Positions 1 through 10,575 of a stretch of 64,000 bases of DNA are shown here, in pieces (positions within the stretch are counted from its first letter, which is position 1; the number at the start of each line of letters is the position of its first letter). Under the pieces are notes generated by a model. It saw only the letters and a program-made list of their open reading frames with translations. It had not been told where the DNA came from and did not search any database. The position numbers were made by a program, and so were the translations under genes. The DNA lies in NCBI RefSeq assembly GCF_036059255.1, contig NZ_CP107947.1, positions 1,922,001 to 1,986,000 of the forward strand, given 5' to 3'. This DNA is from Micromonospora sp. NBC_00389 (GTDB taxonomy: Bacteria > Actinomycetota > Actinomycetes > Mycobacteriales > Micromonosporaceae).

Positions 1-315
1 TTCGCTCGGGACGCCGAGGAGATCTACGTGCTGCGCTGGCCGGCGCACCGGCCGAGCCTCTACCGGATCCCGTACGGCGGTCAGAACGAGCCGGCGATGC
101 GGGCCATGGAGGGCTGGGTCATCGAACGCGCGCCGTTCCGGGGCAACGGCTTCGCCCCGGGCGAGAGCAGCGACGTGGTGGCGGAGTTCAAGGTGGACAG
201 CGCGCGGCTGCCACATGGTGCGCAGCTCTGGCGGATCGGCGTGGACGGCACCGAGCGGGTGGTCGCGGTGCTCGACACGGACGCGGTCGTGTGGCGACAG
301 GTCGGTGAGGCGTGA
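1..315 (+). CDS. C-terminal part of an unknown protein
   Basis: An open frame runs from the first base to a TGA at 313-315, giving the last 104 residues of a protein that starts before the window. No domain is recognised. The visible part is mixed polar and hydrophobic, with no membrane segment, and ends in WRQVGEA. The next gene begins inside the stop codon (TGATG), so the two are probably translated as a coupled pair. One inference, not shown by sequence, is that this is the end of a large polymorphic toxin with a small downstream immunity partner, since such pairs are often arranged this way. Confidence 0.6.
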   Translation, partial: FARDAEEIYVLRWPAHRPSLYRIPYGGQNEPAMRAMEGWVIERAPFRGNGFAPGESSDVVAEFKVDSARLPHGAQLWRIGVDGTERVVAVLDTDAVVWRQVGEA

Positions 316-677
316 TGCGGGACGGCTACGTGGCCCGTTGGCAGGGCCGGGAGTACCAGGCCAGCCCGGACGGCGATGACATCCGGCTGTACCAACCAGA
401 GCCTGCTGAGGGCTTCGAGGAGGTCCGCGCCGGCCGGTACGTGCGGGTGCTGCCGGCGAGCGAGGTCGAGGACCTGGCGTACGTGCGGACCACCTGCACC
501 TGGCAGGGGCAGCCGTTCATCGTGCTCGGCGAGCACGACGCCTGGCTGCGGGTGGAGTACACCGGCGGCCGCTGGCCGGTGGCCCAGGCCATGCGGCTGG
601 AGGTGTTCGACTTCGGCGTCTACCAGGGCTGGGCGCCGGCCGCCGAGGTCACCGACCTGCGGGAGCAGCGGGTCTGA
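315..677 (+). CDS. Small hypothetical protein coupled to the upstream gene
   Basis: A 120-residue protein starts at the ATG overlapping the previous stop (TGATG); a GTG one codon earlier is the only alternative. It has no signal peptide or membrane span and is rich in Trp, Tyr and acidic residues (YVARWQGREYQASPDGDD near the N-terminus). That fits a small soluble beta-rich protein. The overlap implies translational coupling with the incomplete gene before it. I do not recognise the family. An immunity-like or regulatory partner of the upstream product is only a guess. It converges on the hydrolase that ends at 682. Confidence 0.6.
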   Translation: MRDGYVARWQGREYQASPDGDDIRLYQPEPAEGFEEVRAGRYVRVLPASEVEDLAYVRTTCTWQGQPFIVLGEHDAWLRVEYTGGRWPVAQAMRLEVFDFGVYQGWAPAAEVTDLREQRV

Positions 678-681
678 CCGT

Positions 682-1614
682 TCAGGACTTGGCCCACCGC
701 AGGATCTCGCCGAGCACCAGCTCCGGTGCCTCCAGGTGCGGGAAGTGCCCCACCCCGTCGAGCAGCCGCCACTCGTACGGGGCGACGACGTACCGGCCGG
801 AGCCCAGTGCGGTACGCGGCAGGGAGGCGACGTCCAGCGCCCCGTGCAGCTGGAGGGTTGGGGTGACCAGCGGCTTCTGCATCAGCCGGACGAACCGGTA
901 GCCGTGCAGCCGTAGCACCGAACGGAACGCCCAGCGGTACCCCTCCAGCGCACAGAACGCGGCCTGCGGGATGCGCATCGCCTCCCGGCTCCGCTCGGCG
1001 TACGCCTCGAAGTCCGGCCCGGCCACCCAGCGTGGCCCGCCCCAGCGGCGCAGGATCTCCGCCACGGGCGCGGCGCCGTCCCGGGTCAGCACGTGCTCGT
1101 AGCGGGGAAGCTGGAACTTCAGCGCCGGGGTGGAGGCGGCGAACTGCCCGCGCGGGTCGGCGAAGATGGCGGCGCGCAGCCGCAGCGGGTGCGGGGCACC
1201 CAGCACCACCAGCCGGCGGACCAGGGACGGGTGGAACGAGGCCACCGTCCACGCGACCATGCCGCCGACACCGCTGCCGACCAGCGTCGCCGACCGCTCG
1301 CCGAGCGCGCGGATCAACCCGGCGATGTCGGCGGCGAGCGTGTAGCCGTCGTACCCCCGGGGTGGTTTGTCGCTGGCGCCGTAGCCGCGCAGGTCGACAG
1401 CGACCGCGCGGAAACCGGCGTCGGCGACCGCCGGCAGCATGTCGTGCCACGCCCACCAGTGCTCGGGGAAGCCGTGCAGGAAGAGCACCATGGGTCCGGT
1501 GCCGGCCTCGACCACGTGGAACTGGGTGCCGTTGGCTCCGACGAAGCGGTGGGTCCACGGCCCCTCGGTGAGGACGCAGGACTCGTCGACGGCTTCGCCG
1601 CGCTGGTCGGTCAT
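682..1614 (-). CDS. Alpha/beta hydrolase, epoxide-hydrolase-like, nucleophile position changed
   Basis: This 310-residue protein has the alpha/beta hydrolase fold of the epoxide hydrolase group. The HGFP oxyanion motif lies in FLHGFPEHWWAW (about residue 47), DLRGYGASDKP follows near residue 75, and a late GVGHFPHLEAPE supplies the catalytic-base His. In this family the nucleophile elbow usually reads GHDWGG. Here the same place reads GSGVGG (about residue 113), so the catalytic Asp is Gly and the preceding His is Ser. The fold is clear, but classical epoxide hydrolase chemistry is doubtful. A related gene (ephE) lies close to acs in mycobacteria, which agrees with acs being nearby here. Substrate is unknown. 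Confidence 0.85.
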   Translation of the reverse strand: MTDQRGEAVDESCVLTEGPWTHRFVGANGTQFHVVEAGTGPMVLFLHGFPEHWWAWHDMLPAVADAGFRAVAVDLRGYGASDKPPRGYDGYTLAADIAGLIRALGERSATLVGSGVGGMVAWTVASFHPSLVRRLVVLGAPHPLRLRAAIFADPRGQFAASTPALKFQLPRYEHVLTRDGAAPVAEILRRWGGPRWVAGPDFEAYAERSREAMRIPQAAFCALEGYRWAFRSVLRLHGYRFVRLMQKPLVTPTLQLHGALDVASLPRTALGSGRYVVAPYEWRLLDGVGHFPHLEAPELVLGEILRWAKS

Positions 1615-1696
1615 GCGCCCAGCCTAGGACCCTGGCGCAGGGCGCGGTCCTTGCCGTCCGCCGTGTCCGCTGCTCAGCCGGGCGCAGTACGACGGC

Positions 1697-2173
1697 TCAC
1701 CGCGACACGATGCTCATCGGGAGGCCCGGCCCGCAGCTGATGCGGGCTCGCGCGGCGGCGATCCGTAGCGTCACGAAGCTCCCCGTCCGCAGCTCGCCGG
1801 CGTCCGGACCGTGCAGCGCGTACTCGGTTCCGTCCTCGGCGACGAGCCCGTAGCAGGGGCCGGTGCCGCCCCGGGTGACGGTGCCGCTGACCAGGTCGTT
1901 CTGCCGCAGGTCGCTGGGCGGGCTCGGTTTGGCGACGGGCGGGCGCATCGTCGGCGGCTCGGTGGCGGACAGCGGAGGCCGGGCTCGCGATGCGGTGGCG
2001 GCCGGTGCGGGCGGGCTGCTCGGGTCGAGCGATGGCGTCGGGGGTGCGCTCGGCAGGGTGGTGGTCGGGGCGGGTCGGTCCTCGGGTGGCGTACCGCCGT
2101 CCCCGGTGCTGGCGCACGCGACCATCGTCAGCAGCGGGATGAGCAGGAGCAGGGCACGGGAGGCTGTGGGCAC
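1697..2173 (-). CDS. Small lipoprotein with Pro/Thr-rich linker
   Basis: This is a 158-residue protein read from GTG at 2173. A charged N-terminus is followed by a hydrophobic run (ALLLLIPLLTMVAC) that ends in a lipobox-like VAC, so Cys about 20 would be lipidated and anchor the protein outside the membrane. A long Pro/Ser/Thr/Ala linker follows. A compact C-terminal domain of about 65 residues begins near SDLVSGTVTRGG and contains two Cys residues that could form a disulfide. I do not recognise this domain; the pattern 'VSGTVTRGGTGPCYGL...DGTEYALHG' resembles small OB-like beta domains of actinobacterial lipoproteins. A longer upstream start is possible but would bury the signal peptide. Confidence 0.7.
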   Translation of the reverse strand: MPTASRALLLLIPLLTMVACASTGDGGTPPEDRPAPTTTLPSAPPTPSLDPSSPPAPAATASRARPPLSATEPPTMRPPVAKPSPPSDLRQNDLVSGTVTRGGTGPCYGLVAEDGTEYALHGPDAGELRTGSFVTLRIAAARARISCGPGLPMSIVSR

Positions 2174-2242
2174 GCTTCTTCGACGCTGGTCGAGGCGCCC
2201 CGGTTCCGGAGGGCCGTGGAGCTCACGCGACGACGGCAGCGG

Positions 2243-2286
2243 AAACGGCAACGGCGCCCGGGGAGTCCCGGGCGCCGCTGCCGTTT
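2243..2286 (-). terminator. Hairpin terminator of the first M6 protease gene
   Basis: A 20-bp stem with one mismatch (2243-2262 with 2267-2286) lies 14 bases past the stop codon of the minus-strand protease gene. It is GC-rich and ends in TTT on the minus strand, consistent with an intrinsic terminator. Confidence 0.75.
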
Positions 2287-2299
2287 ACTGCTGAAGGAA

Positions 2300-4717
2300 C
2301 TAGGAGATACGGATCTTCATCGAGGTGCCGTCCTGCTCCTGAACCTTGATCTTGACACCGGCTGCGGGGAGCTTGACGCCGTGGTTCGGCAGCTCCTCGT
2401 AGAAGTACTTCTTGGTGTCGTCGAACAGCGGCTCCGCAGCCTGGCCGCGGATGTACTGCGGCTGGCTGTTGAGGTGCAGGGTGAACGAGTCGGCCTTCTT
2501 GAGGCTGAACGGTGCGTCGTAGACCTGGACGCGGGCACGCCACGGCGCGCCGGTGAGGTTGTAGATCGGGCGCGGGTGCGCGTCGATGTACAGGTTCCGA
2601 CCCTCACCCGGGTGGGCGACCGTGTTGTTGTCGGGCCAGCGGGTGTTCCAGTACGAGATGAGCAGGCCCTCCTGGTACGCGTAGTGGTCCACCCAGTCCG
2701 GGCGGGTGTTCGCGTAGCCGAAGAAGTACGGGCCGGTCTTCAGGTACTTGTCGTACGAGACGTACGACCGGTTGCCGGCGATGTAGTAGTTGTCGAACAG
2801 GCGGGTGTACGTCGCGCCGACGACCTCCCAGCCGTCGAGCGCCCAGCCGGCGTCGGTCTCGGCACCGTCACTGAGCACCGTCTGGCCGTCGGCCGTCACG
2901 GTGATCGCGTCGCCGAAGAAGCCGCCCTCGGCAACGCCACCGTCGGTGACGTAGTGCAGGCGGACCTGAGCGACCTTGCCGGCGAGCGAGGTGAGCGGGA
3001 TGTTGATGTCCGCCCACGCGCCGTTGCTGCTGCCGTCGAGGGCCGGGCGGTTGGCGCCGTCGACGCCGATCGGCTGGCCGTTGACGGTGCCGTCCAGGTC
3101 ACTCCAGGTCTGCCCGCCATCGGTGGACGCCTCGAAGTAGAGGTAGTCGTACCCCTCCTCGATGGCGTACTTGCCCTTGAGGGACATCGAGGCGGACGAT
3201 TTGCCGGTGAGGTCGAACGTCCTCGTCATGGCCTGGTTGAGGTTGTCGTCGTTACCGGAGAAGTACTGCTTCGCGCCTTCGAACGGTGCGCCGTAGTTGA
3301 AGGTGTACTCCCGCTGGGGCAGCACCACCACGGCGGCCTGTGCCTTGGCCGAGTTGTACTCCTGTGGCCCGAGGTCCAGCGTGCGTTTCTGCCCCGCCAC
3401 GATCACCTCGTAGTCGAGCCAGCCGAGCTGGAGCTTGTTCCACGCGCCCAGGTCGCCACCACGGTCGCCGATGCCGGCGTCGTTCTTGGCACCGAGCCGG
3501 CTCTGGGCCATCAGGGTCCAGTGCTCGTTGTTGTTGTCCGCCGGTCCGTAGTCGTCCGGCAGGCCCAGGTCGTGGCCGTACTCGTGGTAGAAGACGCTCC
3601 GGCCGCCGTTTTCCGGCTGGATCGTGTAGTCGCGGATCCAGACGCCGGTGTTGCCGATCTGGGTGCCACCGATCGGGAAGTTCGGCGGGCCGACGGGCGA
3701 GCTGTTGAAGGCCGACCAGCGGTGGCTCCAGATGGCGTCCTCACCCTGGTGCGGGTCACCGTCGGCCTGGTCGCCGCCGGAGTGGACGATCTGGAAGTGG
3801 TCGATGTAGCCGTCCGACTCGTTGAAGTCGCCGTCACCGTCGAAGTCGAACCGGTCCCACTGGTCGTAGGAGCGCATCTCCTCGGCGATCTGGGCGTCCG
3901 TCCGGCCCTTGGCCTTCTGGTCGGCGACCCACTGGTTGGCGGCGTCGCGGATCAGTGCCCAGGTGTTCGAGCAGACGTTGTCGCCGCAGACGGCGGGGTC
4001 GCCGGTCGGGTCGTCGTCGGCCTTCGGGTCGTCGGAACGACCGTAGCGGGCCTCGTTGTACTGCACCTTGACCCAGTCGGTGACCAGGCCGTTGACGGTG
4101 TACCGGCCAGAGGACTGCGCCTCGTAGTACTGCTTCAGCGACTCGTCGCCCGGGTTGGTGCCGAAGTACAGCTGGCGGAAGTGCTCCGGACTGAAGTCCG
4201 GCTGCCAGACGGTGGAGTTGTCCACGGCCCGGTTGGGCTGCGGAATCTGGTTGTGCAGTGGTCCGTTGAAGGTCGTCGGCCCGGCGATGTCCGGGTTCAT
4301 GTCCTTGTCCGGGTAGGACGGGTGCCGCTGGTCTCCGAACTCGGCCAGGATCACGAAGATCTTGTCGGTCCGCTCACGCTTGAGCTCGACGTACTGGTCC
4401 CTGGTCTCCTGGCCGCCGGAGAAGGTGCGGGCGTTGGATCCCGTCCCGCTCGTCTTGCCGACCTTGACGACCGTGCTGCCGTTGCGCTCGATCGGCTTGC
4501 TGCGCCCGCTCAGCACATCGCTGAGACCCTGCTGACGCAGCTCGCGACGCTTGTCCTCAAGCTTGTCGGGGAGTTCGTCCTTCAGTGACTGCGGTTCGGC
4601 GGCGGACGGAGCTGCTGCCGGCAGTTTGGGCGCAGGCGCCGCCGAGGCGGACGGGCCGAACGCCAGGCCTGTCGCCGTCAGTGAGAGCCCGAGCAGACCC
4701 ACTGCGACTTTGCGCAC
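2300..4717 (-). CDS. Secreted M6 metalloprotease (immune inhibitor A family)
   Basis: This is an 805-residue secreted zinc protease read from GTG at 4717, 9 bases after GGAGG. A signal peptide (VRKVAVGLLGLSLTATGLAF, cleavage near ASA-AP) and a propeptide of about 90 residues come first. The catalytic domain carries HEYGHDLGLPD (about residue 379), the HExxHxxGxxD zinc motif of family M6. Aspartate-rich stretches such as DFDGDGDFNESDG look like calcium sites. A MAM/jelly-roll-like insert with WSDLDGTV follows, then further beta domains. Family members degrade extracellular proteins, including host peptides in Bacillus. A second M6 gene lies just upstream on the same strand with its own terminator, so they look like tandem paralogues rather than one operon. 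Confidence 0.92.
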   Translation of the reverse strand: MRKVAVGLLGLSLTATGLAFGPSASAAPAPKLPAAAPSAAEPQSLKDELPDKLEDKRRELRQQGLSDVLSGRSKPIERNGSTVVKVGKTSGTGSNARTFSGGQETRDQYVELKRERTDKIFVILAEFGDQRHPSYPDKDMNPDIAGPTTFNGPLHNQIPQPNRAVDNSTVWQPDFSPEHFRQLYFGTNPGDESLKQYYEAQSSGRYTVNGLVTDWVKVQYNEARYGRSDDPKADDDPTGDPAVCGDNVCSNTWALIRDAANQWVADQKAKGRTDAQIAEEMRSYDQWDRFDFDGDGDFNESDGYIDHFQIVHSGGDQADGDPHQGEDAIWSHRWSAFNSSPVGPPNFPIGGTQIGNTGVWIRDYTIQPENGGRSVFYHEYGHDLGLPDDYGPADNNNEHWTLMAQSRLGAKNDAGIGDRGGDLGAWNKLQLGWLDYEVIVAGQKRTLDLGPQEYNSAKAQAAVVVLPQREYTFNYGAPFEGAKQYFSGNDDNLNQAMTRTFDLTGKSSASMSLKGKYAIEEGYDYLYFEASTDGGQTWSDLDGTVNGQPIGVDGANRPALDGSSNGAWADINIPLTSLAGKVAQVRLHYVTDGGVAEGGFFGDAITVTADGQTVLSDGAETDAGWALDGWEVVGATYTRLFDNYYIAGNRSYVSYDKYLKTGPYFFGYANTRPDWVDHYAYQEGLLISYWNTRWPDNNTVAHPGEGRNLYIDAHPRPIYNLTGAPWRARVQVYDAPFSLKKADSFTLHLNSQPQYIRGQAAEPLFDDTKKYFYEELPNHGVKLPAAGVKIKVQEQDGTSMKIRIS

Positions 4718-4777
4718 GTGGTACCTCCGGTGTGAGGGAGCCGGCCCAACGGGGGTACAGGCCGGTGACAGATCGAT

Positions 4778-4789
4778 CCCACTAGTGGG
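4778..4789. promoter_or_regulatory. 12-bp perfect palindrome upstream of the M6 protease
   Basis: CCCACTAGTGGG lies about 60 bases upstream of the first M6 protease start. It contains an ACTAGT core unusual in this GC-rich DNA. Position and symmetry fit a repressor or activator site, but no regulator is identified. Confidence 0.35.
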
Positions 4790-5010
4790 ACCAATGGTGA
4801 ACATAGACACTGCTGGGACGGGTGGGAAGATGCCCACGTCGATTTGTTGCAAGAATTTGTTGGGAATGCTTTTCACCGTCACACCCCCGCGCTTCATCAG
4901 GGACGCTGACCAGCGTGGACCGGCCACGCACGTTTTATAAAGACATATTTCGATCGATGTGATCGGACATGCGACACCGCCGTCCGGCACTCCGGCACCC
5001 ACACGCGGAA

Positions 5011-5045
5011 CGGCCCGCCCGGAGCGTGGTGCTCCGGACGGGCCG
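5011..5045 (-). terminator. Hairpin terminator of the second M6 protease gene
   Basis: A 15-bp stem with one mismatch (5011-5025 with 5031-5045, loop GTGGT) starts 34 bases beyond the stop codon at 5080 on the minus strand. The tail begins TTCC, so it is a weak-tailed, GC-rich terminator of the type common in actinobacteria. Confidence 0.7.
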
Positions 5046-5079
5046 CCCGTTGTTCCGTCGGACGACGGAACTGTCGGCG

Positions 5080-7875
5080 TCAGTTCCTCGCCGAGGTGAC
5101 GTACACGGTGGCGGACGAGTTGTCCCGTGCGGTCCGCTTGATGGTGAGCGAGACGCCGAAGTTGACGCCCTGATCACCGGGGTTGCCGGTGCCCAGCACG
5201 ATCGCCCCGCCGCCCAGGGTCACGCCGTAGAACTCCGGCGCCGGGCTGCCGTCCGGGTGGGTGACCCGGGTGGTGTACGGCGCGTTGTTCCGCGACGGGA
5301 GCACCACCGAGGCGTCGTTGTCCCGCGCGTACGCTGCGCCGTCCCGCATCTCGATGCCCGGGTACCAGGTCTTGGCATCGGTGAAGGTCTTCACGCCCGG
5401 CTGGGACTTGAACTTGGTGCAGTACGCGCTGTACGGCTCGCCCGCCGCCTCCAGGCACTCCGTGAAGGAGTACGTCGGCTTCAGCGAGAACGCCGCGTTC
5501 GCCGACTGCGGACGGCTGGGCAGGTTGTCCGTCACCGACGGGTCCTTCACGGCCGCCTCACCGGTGCGCCGGTACGGGTCGAAGTGCGAGTCGACGATGA
5601 GCAACCCGCCCTTCGCTCCATAGCTGGGCAGCGCGGTCATCTGCCCGGTGACATGGTTGACGTCGCCGAGCGCGGTGTCCCGGTACCAGACCAGCATGCC
5701 CGGCGCGTTGTACGAGATCCGGTCGACCTTCCACGCGTCATGCGAGTAGATCGTGTCGTAGGCGTACTTCAGGCCCTTGTCGAAGCCGTCGAAGTTGCGC
5801 CACTCGGCCAGGTAGTAGTGCGCGTGATTCTCGGTGCCGCTGCTGACCTTCCAGCCCGCGCCCGTGGTGTCGACCCAGGTGCCGCCGGTGGCCGTCCAGC
5901 CGTTGTCGCCGCCCTCGACGTCGTCGCTCCACGTGGTGGCGCCGCCGCCGGTGACCGAGAAGTCGTCGACGAACCAGTTGCGCTCCTCGAACGCCTCGTC
6001 GGTGGCCAGACGCAGCCGCAGCTGGATCGTCGTGCCGGCGTACGCCGACAGGTCGACGTAGTCGTGGCGCCAGCCGTCGGTGCTGCCGGTCAGCCCGTAC
6101 TTCTTGCCGCCGAAGTCGTTCATCCGGCCGTTCGGGTCCGGGTAACCGTCGGGCGTGGTGACCGCTGTTCCGGCCTCGTCGTACACCTTCGCCTCGGTCC
6201 AGGACGTGCCGCCGTTCGTCGAGATCTCGACGAAGCCGTAGTCCCAGTCCTGCTCGATGATGTAGTTGTTCCACATCCAGAACTTCGCGTCCGCCGCCGC
6301 CGGCACGTCGACCGAGCGGCCCAGCTTGACGTCGGCCCACTCCTGGTCGTTGTTGCTGTGCCACATCTTGGTGCCACTGTGCGGCGTGGCCAGCGTGGTC
6401 ACCTTGTCCGGCAGGTCGATCTTGATGCCGTCCTCGGTGCGGACCGGGGTACGCGAGGTCTGCCCGAGTTCCACGTTGCGCCCAGGGGAGCCGGGGGTCA
6501 CGGTGAGCGGGTCGGCCCAGCCGAGCACCCACTTGTCCCAGATACCCATGTGCGTCGGCAGCGCCTGGAAGATCTCACCCGAGTGCGATCCGGAGGCCAT
6601 CAGGTCCCAGAAGTCCACGTCGGAGTCGGCGTTGCCGGAGGTGTCGTAGAGGTCCGGCAGACCGAGGTCGTGACCGAACTCGTGCGCGAAGACGCCGACG
6701 CCGGCGTCCTCCGGCTGCACGATGTAGTTCGACACCTGGAGGTTGGTGCCCGGGATGCGGTAGCCACCGGCAACCGACGAGGAGTGCGCCCAGACGGCGT
6801 ACACACCCTCGGCGCCGCCGCCGCGGGACTTGCCCTGACCGGCGTGCACGAGCACCAGGTGGTCGATCACGCCGTCCGGCTCGAAGACGTTGCCGTCACC
6901 GTCCCGGTCGGCCTGGTCCTCGATGTCGTAGTCGGCCCAGGGGAAGTTGGGGTCCTTCGCGGCGAGCGAGTCGATCGCGTCGGTGGCCAGCCGGCCCGCG
7001 CCGGCCGGGTTGTCCGGGTGGCCGTTCATCGACTGCTCACGGCCGGGAACCCAGTTGCCGTTCGCGTCCTGGAAGCAGCGGTTGGCGGCGTACCAGCCCT
7101 CCGAGTGCGGCACGGTGATCCACGGGCTGGCCTGCCCCGCGACCGTGTACGCGTTCTTGGACATCTCCAGGTACATGTTGTGCATGGTGCGGCCGGAGAT
7201 GTCGATGCCCCGCTTGCCGTCCGGGCCCGTCAGGTCCTTGCGGACCCGCTCGGTGATGCCCTTCTTGCTGTAGAGCATCTTGTCGTAGTGGGCCGGCGAG
7301 AAGTCCGGCACCCACATCGAGTTGTTGTCCTCGTGCGGCAGGGTCGCCGGGTTCACGATGTTGTTGTGCTTCGGGCCGTTCTGGACCGTGCCGGGGACAC
7401 AGGTCCGGTCCTCGAACACCGTCTTCGGGACCATCACACCGGTGAAATCGTCGTTCGCCTGGTCGTTGAACTCCACCAGCAGCGTCAGCAGCTTCGCCGT
7501 CTGGGTGGTCGGCGCCTGCTTGATCTTCCGGGGGTTCTTGCCGGTCTTGATCGACTTGGCCTCGATCTTCGCCAACTGCTGGGCCGTCACCGGGTTGCCC
7601 CGAGCGTGCTTCTGGTCGAACGCCCGCGCGGCGTCGACGGCGGGGATGTAGACGCCACCCTTGCCCTTGACCTCGCGGCCGGCAGTGTCCGGCTGAACTT
7701 CGGGCTCGGCGTAGTTGATGTAGTACTCATCGGCGCCGATCACCGCCCTGGGGGTGGCGGACGACGACTGGGCCGCCGCGCTGCCGGTCACGGTCAGTGA
7801 CGTGGCCGCGAGGGCGATGGCGGGCAGCGCGACGAGTAGTCGTCGTCGCGCCCCGGACTGCGGTTTGTGGTTCAT
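5080..7875 (-). CDS. Secreted M6 metalloprotease (immune inhibitor A family), larger paralogue
   Basis: This is a 931-residue protein read from ATG at 7875, with GGAG just upstream. A twin-arginine-like N-terminus (ARRRLLVALPAIALAATSL) and an Ala-rich cleavage region make a signal peptide. The M6 catalytic motif is HEFGHDLGLPDLYD (about residue 399). A carbohydrate/MAM-like beta insert (FVEISTNGGTSWTEA; later NWFVDDFSVTGGG) follows, and the C-terminal part has an added segment with two Cys (ECLEAAGEPYSAYC) missing from the smaller paralogue. It likely acts outside the cell on proteins. Long untranslated DNA separates it from its neighbours, so it probably has its own promoter. The long plus-strand open frame opposite it is a codon-bias shadow. 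Confidence 0.92.
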   Translation of the reverse strand: MNHKPQSGARRRLLVALPAIALAATSLTVTGSAAAQSSSATPRAVIGADEYYINYAEPEVQPDTAGREVKGKGGVYIPAVDAARAFDQKHARGNPVTAQQLAKIEAKSIKTGKNPRKIKQAPTTQTAKLLTLLVEFNDQANDDFTGVMVPKTVFEDRTCVPGTVQNGPKHNNIVNPATLPHEDNNSMWVPDFSPAHYDKMLYSKKGITERVRKDLTGPDGKRGIDISGRTMHNMYLEMSKNAYTVAGQASPWITVPHSEGWYAANRCFQDANGNWVPGREQSMNGHPDNPAGAGRLATDAIDSLAAKDPNFPWADYDIEDQADRDGDGNVFEPDGVIDHLVLVHAGQGKSRGGGAEGVYAVWAHSSSVAGGYRIPGTNLQVSNYIVQPEDAGVGVFAHEFGHDLGLPDLYDTSGNADSDVDFWDLMASGSHSGEIFQALPTHMGIWDKWVLGWADPLTVTPGSPGRNVELGQTSRTPVRTEDGIKIDLPDKVTTLATPHSGTKMWHSNNDQEWADVKLGRSVDVPAAADAKFWMWNNYIIEQDWDYGFVEISTNGGTSWTEAKVYDEAGTAVTTPDGYPDPNGRMNDFGGKKYGLTGSTDGWRHDYVDLSAYAGTTIQLRLRLATDEAFEERNWFVDDFSVTGGGATTWSDDVEGGDNGWTATGGTWVDTTGAGWKVSSGTENHAHYYLAEWRNFDGFDKGLKYAYDTIYSHDAWKVDRISYNAPGMLVWYRDTALGDVNHVTGQMTALPSYGAKGGLLIVDSHFDPYRRTGEAAVKDPSVTDNLPSRPQSANAAFSLKPTYSFTECLEAAGEPYSAYCTKFKSQPGVKTFTDAKTWYPGIEMRDGAAYARDNDASVVLPSRNNAPYTTRVTHPDGSPAPEFYGVTLGGGAIVLGTGNPGDQGVNFGVSLTIKRTARDNSSATVYVTSARN

Positions 7876-8079
7876 GCCGCTCCGTTTCTCGGGCATGGGG
7901 AGGAGGACGTTGGGGCGCCGACCATCGATGTGATGAACGTCGAACTGTCCCAACCTGCGTGAACCTAAATCACAACTGGCCGAAAGGACAGAGGCGACCC
8001 GCTGCCTGTGTCCGTTCAGCTTCTCCGGGCTCATCCGACTGACCGATGTGACACTGGCGGGGCTGCGTGGGTCGTACCC

Positions 8080-8126
8080 GTAAGAAATAACGGAGGGTGG
8101 CGGTCCGCACGGACCGCCACCCTCCG
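8080..8126 (-). terminator. Strong intrinsic terminator of acs
   Basis: A perfect inverted repeat of about 16-17 bp (8091-8107 with 8110-8126) begins 17 bases beyond the acs stop codon. On the minus strand it is followed by GTTATTTCTT, a T-rich tail. This is the clearest Rho-independent terminator in the window. Confidence 0.88.
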
Positions 8127-8142
8127 GTGTGTACGCCTGCTG

Positions 8143-10107
<1,965 letters not shown>

Positions 10108-10575
10108 GCCGTGACTCCTCGTCCTCGGGTGACCTGCGTCTCGCTGGGCACGAGGGTAGTCGCGGTGCTCCCGGCTCGCGACGGCTGCCCGCTCCGTCGC
10201 GCCGAGCGGCCCCCGCCGCGCGCCCGACGGCCCTAGCGACCGCGCCCGCGCCACGCCGCGCTGCGCCGCGCGGCCGTGCCCGTCGGGACGGTCCGCGTGG
10301 CCAGCCTGCGTCGGGCGGTCGTGCCCGCCTGGCCGGTCCGCGTAGCCGGCTTGCGTCGTGCGGCCGTGCTCGCGTGGCCGGCCTGCGTCGTGCGGCCTTG
10401 ATCGACACGAGGTCGGGGATGTCGCGGTATCCGGCGGTTGGAACCCCCCGTTATCGGCGACATGGTGTTGACCTTGCCCTGCCCGCGCGGGCGCGGTCGG
10501 CGTTGGGCGGTGGCCCGGGTCGCGTTGCGGCCGGGTGCGGCTCGAGAGGTCGGGCCGGGTCGCTAGCGTGGCGGG
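10108..10575. other. Gene-free interval between acs and the Fic-like gene
   Basis: This 468-base divergent interval must contain the promoters of both genes. Frames across it are open on the minus strand, but their predicted peptides are low-complexity repeats ([15 protein letters not shown]), so I call no gene. The middle is occupied by a 45-bp direct repeat. Confidence 0.6.
10273..10394. repeat. 45-bp direct repeat, two full copies and one partial
   Basis: Copies lie at 10273-10317 and 10318-10362, with a third of 32 bases at 10363-10394 lacking 13 internal bases. Each contains CCTGCGTCG or a one-base variant near its right end. They lie in the upstream region shared by acs and the Fic-like gene. 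Function is unknown; local duplication by slippage is likely. Confidence 0.75.

Noticed and set aside
1811..4588. A 925-codon plus-strand open frame opposite the first M6 protease
   Set aside because: It is a mirror of GC-rich codon use. The peptide is Val/Arg/Asp-rich without domains, while the minus strand encodes a clear protease.
4969..7800. A 943-codon plus-strand open frame opposite the second M6 protease
   Set aside because: Same reason: low-complexity Val/Arg/His peptide, and the HEFGH protease is on the other strand.
10273..10394. 45-bp repeats considered as a CRISPR array or an iteron origin
   Set aside because: The copies are directly adjacent with no spacers, and no replication gene lies next to them.
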